Of a stretch of DNA of 64,000 nt, positions 26,461 through 36,300 are shown in pieces. Each line of letters starts with the position of its first letter. The stretch's first letter is position 1. The notes under the pieces are model-generated. The model had not been told where the DNA came from and made no database searches. It saw only the letters and a program-made list of their open reading frames with translations. The position numbers and the translations under genes are program-made. Location of the stretch: NCBI GenBank assembly GCA_963761755.1, contig CAVXIC010000007.1, positions 186,001 to 250,000 on the forward strand, in the 5' to 3' direction. The DNA is from CAJXVA01 sp963761755. Its GTDB lineage: Bacteria; Myxococcota_A; Polyangia; Nannocystales; Nannocystaceae.

Positions 26461-29022
26461 CTAGAACGAGTTGCCGATCGAGAACTCGAAGACGACCGGG
26501 TCGTCGGCGAGCGGATCGAAGTCGGTCCCGCGCTGGCGGTCGATCGGGAAGCCCCACTCGAAGCGCAGCGGACCGATGGGCGAGCGCCAGCGGAAGCCGA
26601 ATCCGACCGAGTACCGGAGGTCGCGGAAGCGGAACCCCTGGCAGGGATCGGCCTTGGGCAGGTCCGAGGGGTTGAGCTGCTCGCAGAACAACGACTCGGT
26701 GTTGAAGGCGTTGCCGACGTCCGAGAAGATCACGCCCTTGATGTTGGCGGGCGGAATCATCATGAACTCCAGCTCGGTGTTGAGCGCGGTCAGGAGGTTG
26801 CCGCCGATTTCGTACGGGGCGAGCGGAGCTGTTGGGTCTGGGCCGCTGGCGACCTTGATCTTGGGACCGAGGCTCCGCAGGCGGAAGCCGCGGATCTCGC
26901 CGGCGCCGTAGATGCCGCCGGGGAAGTACCGCTCGAAGATCGGCACGCCCTTGCGCTGGGCGCTCTGCACGTAGCCCACCTGAAGCCGGGTCTTGAAGAC
27001 CAGCCACGCCCGGAACTGCTGCTTGCTGCGAATGACCGGGAAGTAGAAGCGCGAGTCCAGCGTGTAGCGGTTGAAGCGGTTCTGCGAGCCGAAGTACTTG
27101 CTCGCGAACTCGCCGCGAAGCTGGTGGAACTGCCCCGAGGTGGGGAAGAGGAAGTTGTCCCGCGTGTCGTACTGCAGGCGGGTGGTCAGCGCCGAGGTGA
27201 TGCCGTCGGCGAAGAGGTTGGAGATGAGGAACTGCTGCGGAACGGTGACCAGCGAACCCGGCGAGAACACGCCGCCGACCGAGCCGAAGCTTCCGAAGCT
27301 CACCCCGACGTCCTCGAGGTTGTAGCCGACGAACAACGTCAGGTCCCGGAGGATCGGATAGCCCCAGTCGACCCGGAAACCGGTGCTGCGGCGCTGGAAG
27401 CTGGGGAAAATGTTCTGGGAGTTGAAGACGTTGAAGAGGAAGTTCCAGCGGCTGTCGAGGAAGTACCGGGTGAAGTACGACAGGTTGAACAGGCGCCGGA
27501 GGCTGGACAGCTGGGCGACCACTTGGACCGTGGCGCCACGGCCCAAGAAGTTGTCGTAGGCGACCTGTCCCTGCAGGACGAAGTTCTCGATCGTCGAGAA
27601 GCCGGCCCCGACTTGGAACGTTCCGGTCAGCTGCTCGACCACCTCGACGTTGACGACGATCTTGTCGTCGGAGGAGCCACGGGTCGTGGAGAGGTTGACC
27701 TGGGAGAAGTAGCCCAGCCGCAGCACGCGGAACTCCGACCCTTCCTTCTTGGACTCGGAGTAGAGGTCTCCCTCCGCGAACTCCATCTCCCGGCGAATCA
27801 CCTTCTCGGCGGTCTTCTCGTTGCCGGTGATGTCGATGCGCTCGATGTAGACCAGCGGACCCTTTTGGATCTCGTAGGTCACGTAGAGCTTGAGCTTCTC
27901 GGGGTCCTGTCGCCAGTTGGGGATGACGTTGACGTAGGCGTGCCCCGAGTCCTTGTACCGACGCTCGATCGCCTCGCGGATCGTCTGAATGGTGCCGGTC
28001 GAGGCGACGTCCCCCACCTTGAGCAGGGGGTCGATCTGCTCTTGGAGCATCTGCTCGGTGTAGAGTTCCTTCTCGCCGGGCTGCAGGGCTTCCTTGGCCC
28101 TGATCTGACCGATGTAGAACTGTGGGCCCTCCTCCACCGGAATCGTCAGATAGACGAACCGTCGGTCGGCCGAGAGCGAGAGCTCGGGGTCCTTGATGCT
28201 CGGGTTGAGGTAGCCGTTGTCCCCGTAGAAGCTGCGCAGGAACGAGTAGTCCTGCTGGAACTGCTCGCGGTTGAAGAACCCGCCGGCGCGCTGGGAGACC
28301 ACCGAGATGTAGCCACCCACGCGGGTGGAGACGTTCTTGCGCAGCTCCGCGTCCGTGAACGCCTTGTTGCCGACGAAGTCGATCTGACGAACGATGACCT
28401 CGGTGGACTCGGTGATGACGATCGCGAGGTCGACCTTGCCGGGCTCGTCTGGCACCGGCCGCAGCTCGTAGCTCACCTCGGCCAGGAAGAAGCCGCTGGC
28501 GGTGTAGAGCGCTTTGACCTTCTCGATGTTCTCGGCGACTTTGCCCAGGTCGAGCACCTCGTTCTTCTCGAGGTCGAGCTCTTCGTTGATATCGTCGAGT
28601 TTGATCTCGTCGTTGCCCTCGACGATGATCTTCCGGACGCTCGGGCGCTCGATCACGATGTAGGTGAGCACCACCCCGCGGGGCTGCAGTTCGCCCTCGA
28701 CGCGGACGTCCTCGAAGTAGCCCAGCGCCCACAGGCGCTTGAGATCGGTCGCGAGCTTGCGCTGGCTGACGAGCTCCCCGACGTTGCTGTCGAGCTCGAG
28801 CAGCATCGCTTCGGACTCGACGCGGCGGTTGCCCTCGAAGCGGACCTCGACGATCGGCTGGCCGTAGATCTCTTCGCCGACGCCCTCCGCGACCGTCTGC
28901 AACAGCGCCGCATACTGCGTCAGGGCCGAACTCACGCCTGCGCGTGCCGGGCCTGGCAGCACCGACAGCAGGACCGCCGACAGCAGGGCCAGCACGCTGA
29001 CGCAGCGACGCACGCGGGTCAT
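26461..29022 (-). CDS. bamA: Outer-membrane protein assembly factor BamA
   Basis: Central pore and POTRA chaperone of the BAM complex inserting outer-membrane beta-barrels. 853 residues: signal peptide ending LPGPARAGV, several POTRA domains between about 55 and 430 (for example VEVRFEGNRRVESEAMLLEL and VRQIDFVGNKAFTDAELRKN), then a 16-strand barrel. The barrel has the lid-loop motif GAGEIRGFRLRSLGP (RGF conserved), a WRSPIGPLRFEWGFPI strand, and the terminal Phe of EFSIGNSF. ATG 29022 overlaps the lolD stop (ATGA). Neighbouring lolD, lolC/E and skp genes form one envelope-assembly unit. Confidence 0.97.
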   Translation of the reverse strand: MTRVRRCVSVLALLSAVLLSVLPGPARAGVSSALTQYAALLQTVAEGVGEEIYGQPIVEVRFEGNRRVESEAMLLELDSNVGELVSQRKLATDLKRLWALGYFEDVRVEGELQPRGVVLTYIVIERPSVRKIIVEGNDEIKLDDINEELDLEKNEVLDLGKVAENIEKVKALYTASGFFLAEVSYELRPVPDEPGKVDLAIVITESTEVIVRQIDFVGNKAFTDAELRKNVSTRVGGYISVVSQRAGGFFNREQFQQDYSFLRSFYGDNGYLNPSIKDPELSLSADRRFVYLTIPVEEGPQFYIGQIRAKEALQPGEKELYTEQMLQEQIDPLLKVGDVASTGTIQTIREAIERRYKDSGHAYVNVIPNWRQDPEKLKLYVTYEIQKGPLVYIERIDITGNEKTAEKVIRREMEFAEGDLYSESKKEGSEFRVLRLGYFSQVNLSTTRGSSDDKIVVNVEVVEQLTGTFQVGAGFSTIENFVLQGQVAYDNFLGRGATVQVVAQLSSLRRLFNLSYFTRYFLDSRWNFLFNVFNSQNIFPSFQRRSTGFRVDWGYPILRDLTLFVGYNLEDVGVSFGSFGSVGGVFSPGSLVTVPQQFLISNLFADGITSALTTRLQYDTRDNFLFPTSGQFHQLRGEFASKYFGSQNRFNRYTLDSRFYFPVIRSKQQFRAWLVFKTRLQVGYVQSAQRKGVPIFERYFPGGIYGAGEIRGFRLRSLGPKIKVASGPDPTAPLAPYEIGGNLLTALNTELEFMMIPPANIKGVIFSDVGNAFNTESLFCEQLNPSDLPKADPCQGFRFRDLRYSVGFGFRWRSPIGPLRFEWGFPIDRQRGTDFDPLADDPVVFEFSIGNSF

Positions 29023-29855
29023 CGGAGCTCCGCCTCCTGGTCGGCCAGATCCTCGGCCAGATCCTCGGCCAGGTCCTCAGCCAGGTCCTCAGCCGGATCA
29101 TCCATGGCGGCCGCCCGGGCCCGCGCCAACTCCTCGGCCGACTTCACCTCGCTGGAGATGAGCCGCCCGTCCTTCATGAGAATGCTGCGCGGCACCTGAG
29201 AGGCGAGCTCTCGGTTGTGCGTGACGATCAGCATGGTGATCCTCTGCTCTTCGTTGAGGCGGAACAGCAGCTGATGCACTTCCCGACTGGTCTTCGTGTC
29301 GAGGTTCCCGGTCGGCTCGTCGGCGAGCAGCAACCGGGGCTTCATGACCAGCGCGCGCGCGATGGCGACGCGCTGCTGCTCGCCACCGGAGAGTTCGCCG
29401 GGGCGGTGCGTCAGCCGCTCGCTCATGCCGACGGCGTCCAGCAGCTCCTCGGCGCGCCGCTTGGCCTCGCGGTTGGGCAGCCGCGCGATCATGGCGGGCA
29501 TCATCACGTTCTCGAGGGCGGAGAACTCGGGCAGCAAGTGGTGGAACTGGAAGACGAAGCCGATGGTCTCGTTGCGAAACTTCGCGAGGTCCGGCGGAGG
29601 GAGTGCGACGACGTCGACGCCGCCGAACAGAATCTGTCCGCGGGTCGGAAGGTCGAGCGTGCCGACGCAGTGCAGCAGGGTCGACTTCCCCGCCCCCGAG
29701 GCGCCGACGATCGTCGCGCACTCGCCTCGATACAGGGTCAAGCTGACCTCGGAGAGCACGCGCAGCGGAGGCGCGCTGCTCCGCTCGAACTCCTTGGTCA
29801 TCCGAACGGCCCGCAGGAGAACCTCCCGTTCGGGTTCGAGAGTCGATTCGGTCAT
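29019..29855 (-). CDS. lolD: Lipoprotein-releasing ABC transporter ATPase LolD
   Basis: Energises release of outer-membrane lipoproteins from the inner membrane. 278 residues: Walker A IVGASGAGKSTLLHCVG, Q-loop region VFQFHHLLPEFSALENVMMP (typical of LolD), signature LSGGEQQRVAIARAL, Walker B LLLADEPTGNLD. The C-terminus extends about 35 residues beyond the family norm and ends in an acidic repeat of Ala-Glu-Asp-Leu, four copies, encoded by a 12-base repeat. bamA overlaps its stop; the permease gene ends 184 bases upstream. Confidence 0.93.
   Translation of the reverse strand: MTESTLEPEREVLLRAVRMTKEFERSSAPPLRVLSEVSLTLYRGECATIVGASGAGKSTLLHCVGTLDLPTRGQILFGGVDVVALPPPDLAKFRNETIGFVFQFHHLLPEFSALENVMMPAMIARLPNREAKRRAEELLDAVGMSERLTHRPGELSGGEQQRVAIARALVMKPRLLLADEPTGNLDTKTSREVHQLLFRLNEEQRITMLIVTHNRELASQVPRSILMKDGRLISSEVKSAEELARARAAAMDDPAEDLAEDLAEDLAEDLADQEAELR
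29038..29098. repeat. 12-base tandem repeat coding the acidic tail of LolD
   Basis: About five 12-base units, in plus orientation close to GGCCAGATCCTC and CAGCCAGGTCCT variants. They translate on the minus strand to repeated Ala-Glu-Asp-Leu. Copy-number changes keep the frame and would alter tail length. Confidence 0.85.
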
Positions 29856-30000
29856 GGTGCGAGGGAGGCGGTAGGACGGACGAAAAGGGCAAAAGCCCCG
29901 ATTTCGACCGTAAAAGCCGCGGCAGCCTACGCCGGCGTGCTTCGGGGTGTCAACGCGCGAGGGAACGGTTCATCAGAGCGTCGTGACGCACGCTACGGTG

Positions 30001-30034
30001 CCCCGTGGCGAGGGCTGAACCTCGCCACAGGGGG
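30001..30034 (-). terminator. Strong hairpin after the LolC/E-type gene
   Basis: Arms 30001-30013 and 30020-30034 form 8 plus 4 pairs (TGGCGAGG with CCTCGCCA, CCCC with GGGG) with a small bulge and a six-base loop, 5 bases after the stop of the permease gene. No T-run follows, so it may be a weak terminator or a 3'-end stabiliser that lowers lolD read-through. Confidence 0.5.
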
Positions 30035-30039
30035 TCTGG

Positions 30040-32097
30040 TCAGTGGTCTCCCTGACGGAGGGCGTCGACGGGACGCAGGCGCGAGGCGACCAGGGCCGGG
30101 TAGATGCTGGACAGACACACGATGACCAGCGCAGCGATCCCGACCAGCGCAACCTCGATCGGGTTGACGACCACGGGGAGCTTCTCGATGTAGTAGACGT
30201 TCTCGTTGAGCGGCAGCCCGTAGGTGTCCAGGGCCCAGCACAGGCCCAGGCCCATCCCGATTCCGCCGAAGCTGCCCAGCAAACCGACGCAGAGGCCTTC
30301 GGCGACGAACACCCGCATGATTCCCCCATCGGTGGTCCCCATCGCCTTGAGGATCGCGATCTCCTTGCTCTTCTCCATGACGCTCATGAGGTTGGAGGCG
30401 AGGATGCCAAAGCTGGCGACGAGCACGACGCACAGCAGCGCGATGAACATGGCGACCTTCTCGAGGAACATCGCCGAGAACAGGTTGCGGTTGAGGTCCC
30501 GCCAGTCTTCGACGAGCAGGTCATCGCGTCCCAGCGCAGCGACGACCCGCTCCACCTCGGCTTTGCCCGCGTCGATCGCCTCGACATCGACGAGCTTGAC
30601 CTCGACGCCCGTCACGCGGTCGCCGGTCAGCAAGAACCGCTGCACGACCGGCAGGGGCGCGTAGACGTTCTTGCGGTCGTACTCGTACATGCCGGAGTAG
30701 AAGACCCCGCCGATCTTGGCAGCGAGCTGGCCGGGCACCTGGCCAGCGGGCGTGATGCGACCGATGGGGGTGATCAGCTGGACGCTGGCGCCGAGGCGGA
30801 CGCCGAGTTCCATCGAGAGCTCGCGACCGATGAGGATCGGGTTGCGCGCACCCTCGATCTCCAGATTCTGCTCGGCGCCCTCGTCCGGACCCAGGGGCGA
30901 GACGTCGTCGTGCTCGCGTGCCGGCTCGCCATGTTCCGCGGCCGGGACGCCGCCCAGCTCGATGACCGGGTCTTCCCAGCCGTCGTCCTGCTCGTCGTCC
31001 ACGGCCTCGAGGCCCTCCCCCGGCAAGGCGCTCAACCGATCGCCCACCGATGGGATGTCGCCCAGCAGACCCGACCGCGCCTCGTCGGAGGGCGAGGGCC
31101 CGGGGGCTGCGGGGGGAGCCTTGTCGGCCAGGCCGAGCTCGACCGCGGGGTCTTCCCAGCCCTCGCCGAGATTCATGCCCCCCGCCGCGTCCCCCGCCGC
31201 GTCGGGCAGCGCGTCGATGTCCGGGAGGGGCCGAGGCGTGGGCAGCTTGTTCTTGGGCGCGGCCGCGCCGAGGTCGACGTCGCCGGTGCGCTCATCATCG
31301 TCCACCCTCCCGACCTTGGCGTTCTTCTTTCGCTCGTCCTCGAGGTGCCGGAGGCGGTAGGGCGTTCCGGGTTCGATGATGCCGAAGGGGTCGGTCGCGG
31401 GGATCGCCTCGGGGTTCGAGAGGTAGTCGTACGACCCCTCCTCGACCAGCTCGGCGAGATTGGACACCAGGGTTTGCCGCTGCGGCACGATGCCCGAGAG
31501 CAGCGCGCCCTGCCGGTTGAGACCGGAGCGCACCATGATCTCGCCCTCGAGGTAGGGGCTGGCGCCTGCGACCCCATCGCCGCCGGCGAGCGCGTCCGCG
31601 AGCGCGGCATAGTCGGCGAACGGCTTCCCATCCGCACGCGAGACCCGGACGTGCGCCTTCTGGTTGAGGATCTTGTCGCGCAGGTCTCCCTCGAGCCCGC
31701 TCATCAGGCTCAGGACGATGACCAGCGCCATGCACCCCAAGAGCACCGACATGGTGATGACGGTGGGCAGCAGATTGAAGAAGCGCGCGAGCAAGCCGAA
31801 GACCAGCGACATCACGCCGAGGATCAGCGTGAGCGCCCCGAACGTGCCGAACCACTGCTCGATGGGTGTGGCGATGACGTCGGGCTCGATGGGCCCGAAC
31901 GGTCCGTCGATCACCGGCGGCGGCGGCGTCGACAGCGAGCTGGCGTAGACCGCCATGCCCACGCCGATGACGATCAAGTAGACCGACATCATCAGCAGCG
32001 CGCGGACCCACGCGGGACGATCGTCACCGCTTCGCAGGTGGCGCCAGGCGATGAGCCAGTCCAGGGCGGCGAAGCCCGCGAGGGAGCCCCCGATCAC
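30040..32097 (-). CDS. lolC: LolC/LolE-type lipoprotein-releasing permease with acidic insertion
   Basis: 685 residues from GTG 32097 (GTGA overlap with the prfB stop). Two extra membrane segments precede the canonical TM1 region VITMSVLLGCMALVIVLSLMSG. The periplasmic domain contains ARNPILIGRELSMELGVRLG, and the FtsX-type C-terminus shows MSVMEKSKEIAILKAMGT and three more membrane segments. Unlike typical LolC/E (about 410 residues), residues about 250-415 are an Asp/Glu/Pro-rich insert containing GWEDPAVELG and GWEDPVIELG, a duplicated motif. It pairs with LolD downstream. Only one permease gene is present, so it may form a homodimer like LolF-type systems. Confidence 0.87.
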   Translation of the reverse strand: MIGGSLAGFAALDWLIAWRHLRSGDDRPAWVRALLMMSVYLIVIGVGMAVYASSLSTPPPPVIDGPFGPIEPDVIATPIEQWFGTFGALTLILGVMSLVFGLLARFFNLLPTVITMSVLLGCMALVIVLSLMSGLEGDLRDKILNQKAHVRVSRADGKPFADYAALADALAGGDGVAGASPYLEGEIMVRSGLNRQGALLSGIVPQRQTLVSNLAELVEEGSYDYLSNPEAIPATDPFGIIEPGTPYRLRHLEDERKKNAKVGRVDDDERTGDVDLGAAAPKNKLPTPRPLPDIDALPDAAGDAAGGMNLGEGWEDPAVELGLADKAPPAAPGPSPSDEARSGLLGDIPSVGDRLSALPGEGLEAVDDEQDDGWEDPVIELGGVPAAEHGEPAREHDDVSPLGPDEGAEQNLEIEGARNPILIGRELSMELGVRLGASVQLITPIGRITPAGQVPGQLAAKIGGVFYSGMYEYDRKNVYAPLPVVQRFLLTGDRVTGVEVKLVDVEAIDAGKAEVERVVAALGRDDLLVEDWRDLNRNLFSAMFLEKVAMFIALLCVVLVASFGILASNLMSVMEKSKEIAILKAMGTTDGGIMRVFVAEGLCVGLLGSFGGIGMGLGLCWALDTYGLPLNENVYYIEKLPVVVNPIEVALVGIAALVIVCLSSIYPALVASRLRPVDALRQGDH

Positions 32098-33273
32098 GCG
32101 GACGCGTCCTCCGCGTCGGGCTGCCCGTTGGTCTGGGCGCCATGCTGCAAAAGGAACGCCTCGACGAAGTCGTCGAAGTCGCCGTCGAGGACGGCGTCGA
32201 CGTTGCTCACCTTGAGCGAGGTCCGGTGGTCGGTCACCTGGCGGTACGGGTGGAGCACGTAGGAGCGGATCTGCGACCCCCACTCGATCGCCTTCTTGTT
32301 GCCCGCGAGCGCGGCTCGCTCGGCCTCGCGCTTCTGCTCTTCGAGGGCCCACAACCGGGCCTTGAGCATCCGCTCGGCGGTCGCGCGGTTCTTGTGCTGC
32401 GACCGCTCGGCCTGGCAGGCCACGACGACCCCGGTGGGCAAGTGCGTGAGGCGGACCGCCGAGTCGGTCTTGTTGACGTGCTGGCCGCCCGAGCCCGAGG
32501 ACCGATAGGTGTCTTCGCGGATCTCCGACTTGTCGAGTTCGATCTCGATCTGCTCTTCGCCGAGGTCGGGCATGACCATGACCGAGGCGAAGCCGGTTTG
32601 TCGGCGCGCCTGGGCATCGAAGGGAGAGATCCTGACCAGACGGTGGACGCCGATCTCCGAGCGGAGGTGCCCGTAGGCGTACTCGCCGCTCAGCTCGATC
32701 TCGGCCCCACGAATGCCGGCCTGCTCGCCCTCGTTGTAGCTCAGGACGGTGACCTTCATGCCGTGACGCTCGCCCCAGCGCATGTACATGCGCAGCAGCA
32801 TCTCCGCCCAGTCTTGGCTGTCCACCCCCCCGGCCCCGGCGTTGACGCTGAGGATCGCCCCAGACTCGTCGTGCGTGCCGGAGAGCATGCGCCGAAACTC
32901 GAGCTTGCCGACCAGGGCGTCGGACCGCTGGATCTGCTCCCACGCCTCGGCGACCGAGTCGGCTTCACCCTCCTCGCGCGCCATCCCGTAGAGTTCGCTG
33001 CCCTCCTCGAGCACGGCCGAAGCCTCGTCGATGGAGCCCACGATCTGCTTGAGCCCGGCCTGTTCGCGCACGACGACCTGGGCGGCCTCGGCATCCTCCC
33101 AGAAGTCGGATTCGGCGGTCTGGGCCTCGATCTCCTCGAGCCGCTCTACGCTGCGAGCGTAGTCAAAGATGCCTCCGCAGCTCGTCGAGGCGCTCACACA
33201 GCCGCGCGATCAGGTCGACGACCTTGGCATGTTCGACGGCGAGCACAGGTTCTGGCGTGGTGGTGTCGTTCAT
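32094..33273 (-). CDS. prfB: Peptide chain release factor 2, with programmed +1 frameshift
   Basis: Recognises UGA/UAA stop codons. Frame one starts at ATG 33273 (MNDTTTPEPVLAVEHAKVVD) and reaches an in-frame TGA at 33165-33163 after 36 codons. The site reads CGG AGG CAT CTT TGA C, matching the classic slippery CTT-TGA-C with an internal Shine-Dalgarno-like GGAGG three bases before CTT. The +1 frame continues DYARSVERLEEIEAQ and holds the SPF anticodon tripeptide (RISPFDAQARRQ) and GGQ (SGSGGQHVNKTD). The total is 392 residues. The frameshift autoregulates RF2 because slow UGA termination favours slipping. Confidence 0.95.
33162..33179 (-). promoter_or_regulatory. prfB recoding site (CTT TGA C with upstream GGAGG)
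   Basis: The slippery CTT codon occupies 33168-33166, the TGA 33165-33163, and the C that completes GAC is at 33162. The SD-like GGAGG ends 3 bases before CTT, the spacing known to promote +1 slipping in prfB. Confidence 0.93.
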
Positions 33274-33330
33274 GAGGACTCCGCGATGCGGGGGCGGGGG
33301 CGGGGGCGGGCAAGCACGCGAGCGAGCGCT

Positions 33331-34719
<1,389 letters not shown>

Positions 34720-34805
34720 GGGTCACGCCCTTGCCACGGGCACGTCCCGCCGCGTCGCTTGCCTATCACGTTTTGCCACCCTTGGGCGGCCGTGCTCGGG
34801 GCGGC

Positions 34806-35162
34806 TCACCCCGCCAACCGTACGACGAGCTGGAGCGTCGTCAGCGCAACCGCGGCCCACACCGTGGTCTTGAGGCTGTCGAACTCGACGCCATCACTGA
34901 GCCGGGTGGTGACCATGAGGATCAGCGCGTTGACGAAGGCCTGAATGACGAACGCACCGACCGGGCCCAACAGCGCGATCGGCAGGAACAACAGGGTGAG
35001 CAGCGCGACGAGGACCTTGCCGAGGGTGACGCTGAGCGCGCCCCCGATTGCGCCCGCCTTGAGCGCGCTGCCGGTCCCACGGACCCGCATGCCGGGGAAC
35101 ACCATCGGCAGGAAGAGGATCCCGAGCGCGAAGGCAACGATCGATGCGATGAGCTGGACCAT
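34806..35162 (-). CDS. Phage-holin-family 4 type small membrane protein
   Basis: 118 residues with four hydrophobic segments: LIASIVAFALGILFLP, GALSVTLGKVLVALLTLLF, LPIALLGPVGAFVIQAFVNAL and TTVWAAVALTTLQLVVRL. The arrangement and the DSLKTTVWAAV C-terminus fit the YvlD/phage-holin-4_2 family, which is widespread in bacterial chromosomes and usually not phage-borne. Function in bacteria is unknown. It sits between purC and purF with no phage genes nearby. Confidence 0.78.
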   Translation of the reverse strand: MVQLIASIVAFALGILFLPMVFPGMRVRGTGSALKAGAIGGALSVTLGKVLVALLTLLFLPIALLGPVGAFVIQAFVNALILMVTTRLSDGVEFDSLKTTVWAAVALTTLQLVVRLAG

Positions 35163-35249
35163 GGGGCGAGGGCAACTCTAGCAGCCCGCGCTCCATTCCA
35201 TGGGCGGCCCGGCCCAGCCCGCTGCAACGCCATCTGCGGGGGCAGGACG

Positions 35250-36227
35250 TCAGCCAAGGCCGAGATTGCGCGCGAGACGCTCTTGGGGCGGCTCCACATC
35301 CGGCTCGAACGGACGTCCGGTCAGCTGTTCGAACAGCTCGATGTAGCGGCGCGCCGCCTCGAGGCGGATCTCCGCGGACAGCGGCGGAGGCGTCCCCTCC
35401 CCGCGAAAGCCCTGCTCCACCAGCCACCGACGCAGGAACTCCTTGTCGAGCGCGCGCGGGGCCTCGCCGGCCGACATGGAGGCCTCGTAGGTGTCCGCGT
35501 ACCAGTAGCGGGAGCTGTCGGGCGTGTGGATCTCGTCGATCAAGACGATGCGCCCGTCGGGGGCGCGCCCCAGCTCGTACTTGGTGTCGACGAGGATGAG
35601 GCCCCGCGACGCCGCCTCGCGCTGACCGAAGGCGAAGAGCTGCATCACGCGCGACTCCAAGTCCGCGAAGGTCTGTGGATCGATGATGCCCCGCTCGAAG
35701 AGGGTCTCCTTGGACACGCTGTGGTCGTGGTCCCCCTTGGCAGCCTTGGTGGACGGGGTCACCAGCGGCGCGGCCAGCCGCTGATGGGCGCGCAGACCCT
35801 CGGGCAGCGCGTGACCGCAGAAGGTCCGCTCGCCCCGCTCGTAGGCGCGCAGGATGCTGGTCGAGCTGCTTCCCGTGAGGTAGCCCCGCACCACCATCTC
35901 GACCGGGATCGGCACGCAATCGATGGCGCGCGTCGCCTGCGGATCGGGCACGTCGATGACGTGGCCGGGCATCACGTCCGCCGAGAGCGCGAACCAGTGC
36001 TGGGCGAGACGGTTGAGCACCTGTCCCTTGAACGGAATGGTCCCGAGCACGACGTCGAAGGCCGACACCCGATCGGTGACCACGATGATCCGCTCGCCAT
36101 CGCGGCTGAAATTCTCGCGGACCTTGCCGCTGTAGCGACGACCCAGCGCGTCGAATCGCGCGTCCAGGGCGTCGAGCGTGCCCCCGGTTGCCAGAGCATT
36201 GCGAAGCACCTCGGGGTCGACGGGCAT
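35250..36227 (-). CDS. purC: SAICAR synthetase
   Basis: Adds aspartate to CAIR in purine synthesis. 325 residues with YSGKVRENFSRDGERIIVVT, DRVSAFDVVLGTIPFKGQVL, VPIPVEMVVRGYLTGSSSTS, the substrate loop VLIDEIHTPDSSRYW and DTYEASMSAGEAPRALDKEF. The size matches the long eukaryote-like/eubacterial PurC form. ATG 36227 is chosen; the 23 residues gained from 36296 are Arg-rich without family character. Confidence 0.96.
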   Translation of the reverse strand: MPVDPEVLRNALATGGTLDALDARFDALGRRYSGKVRENFSRDGERIIVVTDRVSAFDVVLGTIPFKGQVLNRLAQHWFALSADVMPGHVIDVPDPQATRAIDCVPIPVEMVVRGYLTGSSSTSILRAYERGERTFCGHALPEGLRAHQRLAAPLVTPSTKAAKGDHDHSVSKETLFERGIIDPQTFADLESRVMQLFAFGQREAASRGLILVDTKYELGRAPDGRIVLIDEIHTPDSSRYWYADTYEASMSAGEAPRALDKEFLRRWLVEQGFRGEGTPPPLSAEIRLEAARRYIELFEQLTGRPFEPDVEPPQERLARNLGLG

Positions 36228-36300
36228 GGCGGGCGGAGCGTAGCAGACCCGCGCAGCCCTTCGCGCCACAAGTCGCGCGGGCTCGCGAGCGCGCAAGGCA

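Noticed and set aside
27124..29199. Long plus-strand frame opposite bamA
   Set aside because: Mirror of BamA codons, rich in Val/Leu/Asp/Glu runs, no domain.
32098..32943. N-terminal extension of the LolC/E-type permease
   Set aside because: It is prfB read out of frame.
34806..35162. Prophage marker (holin)
   Set aside because: The family is common on chromosomes; no endolysin, portal, terminase or integrase nearby.
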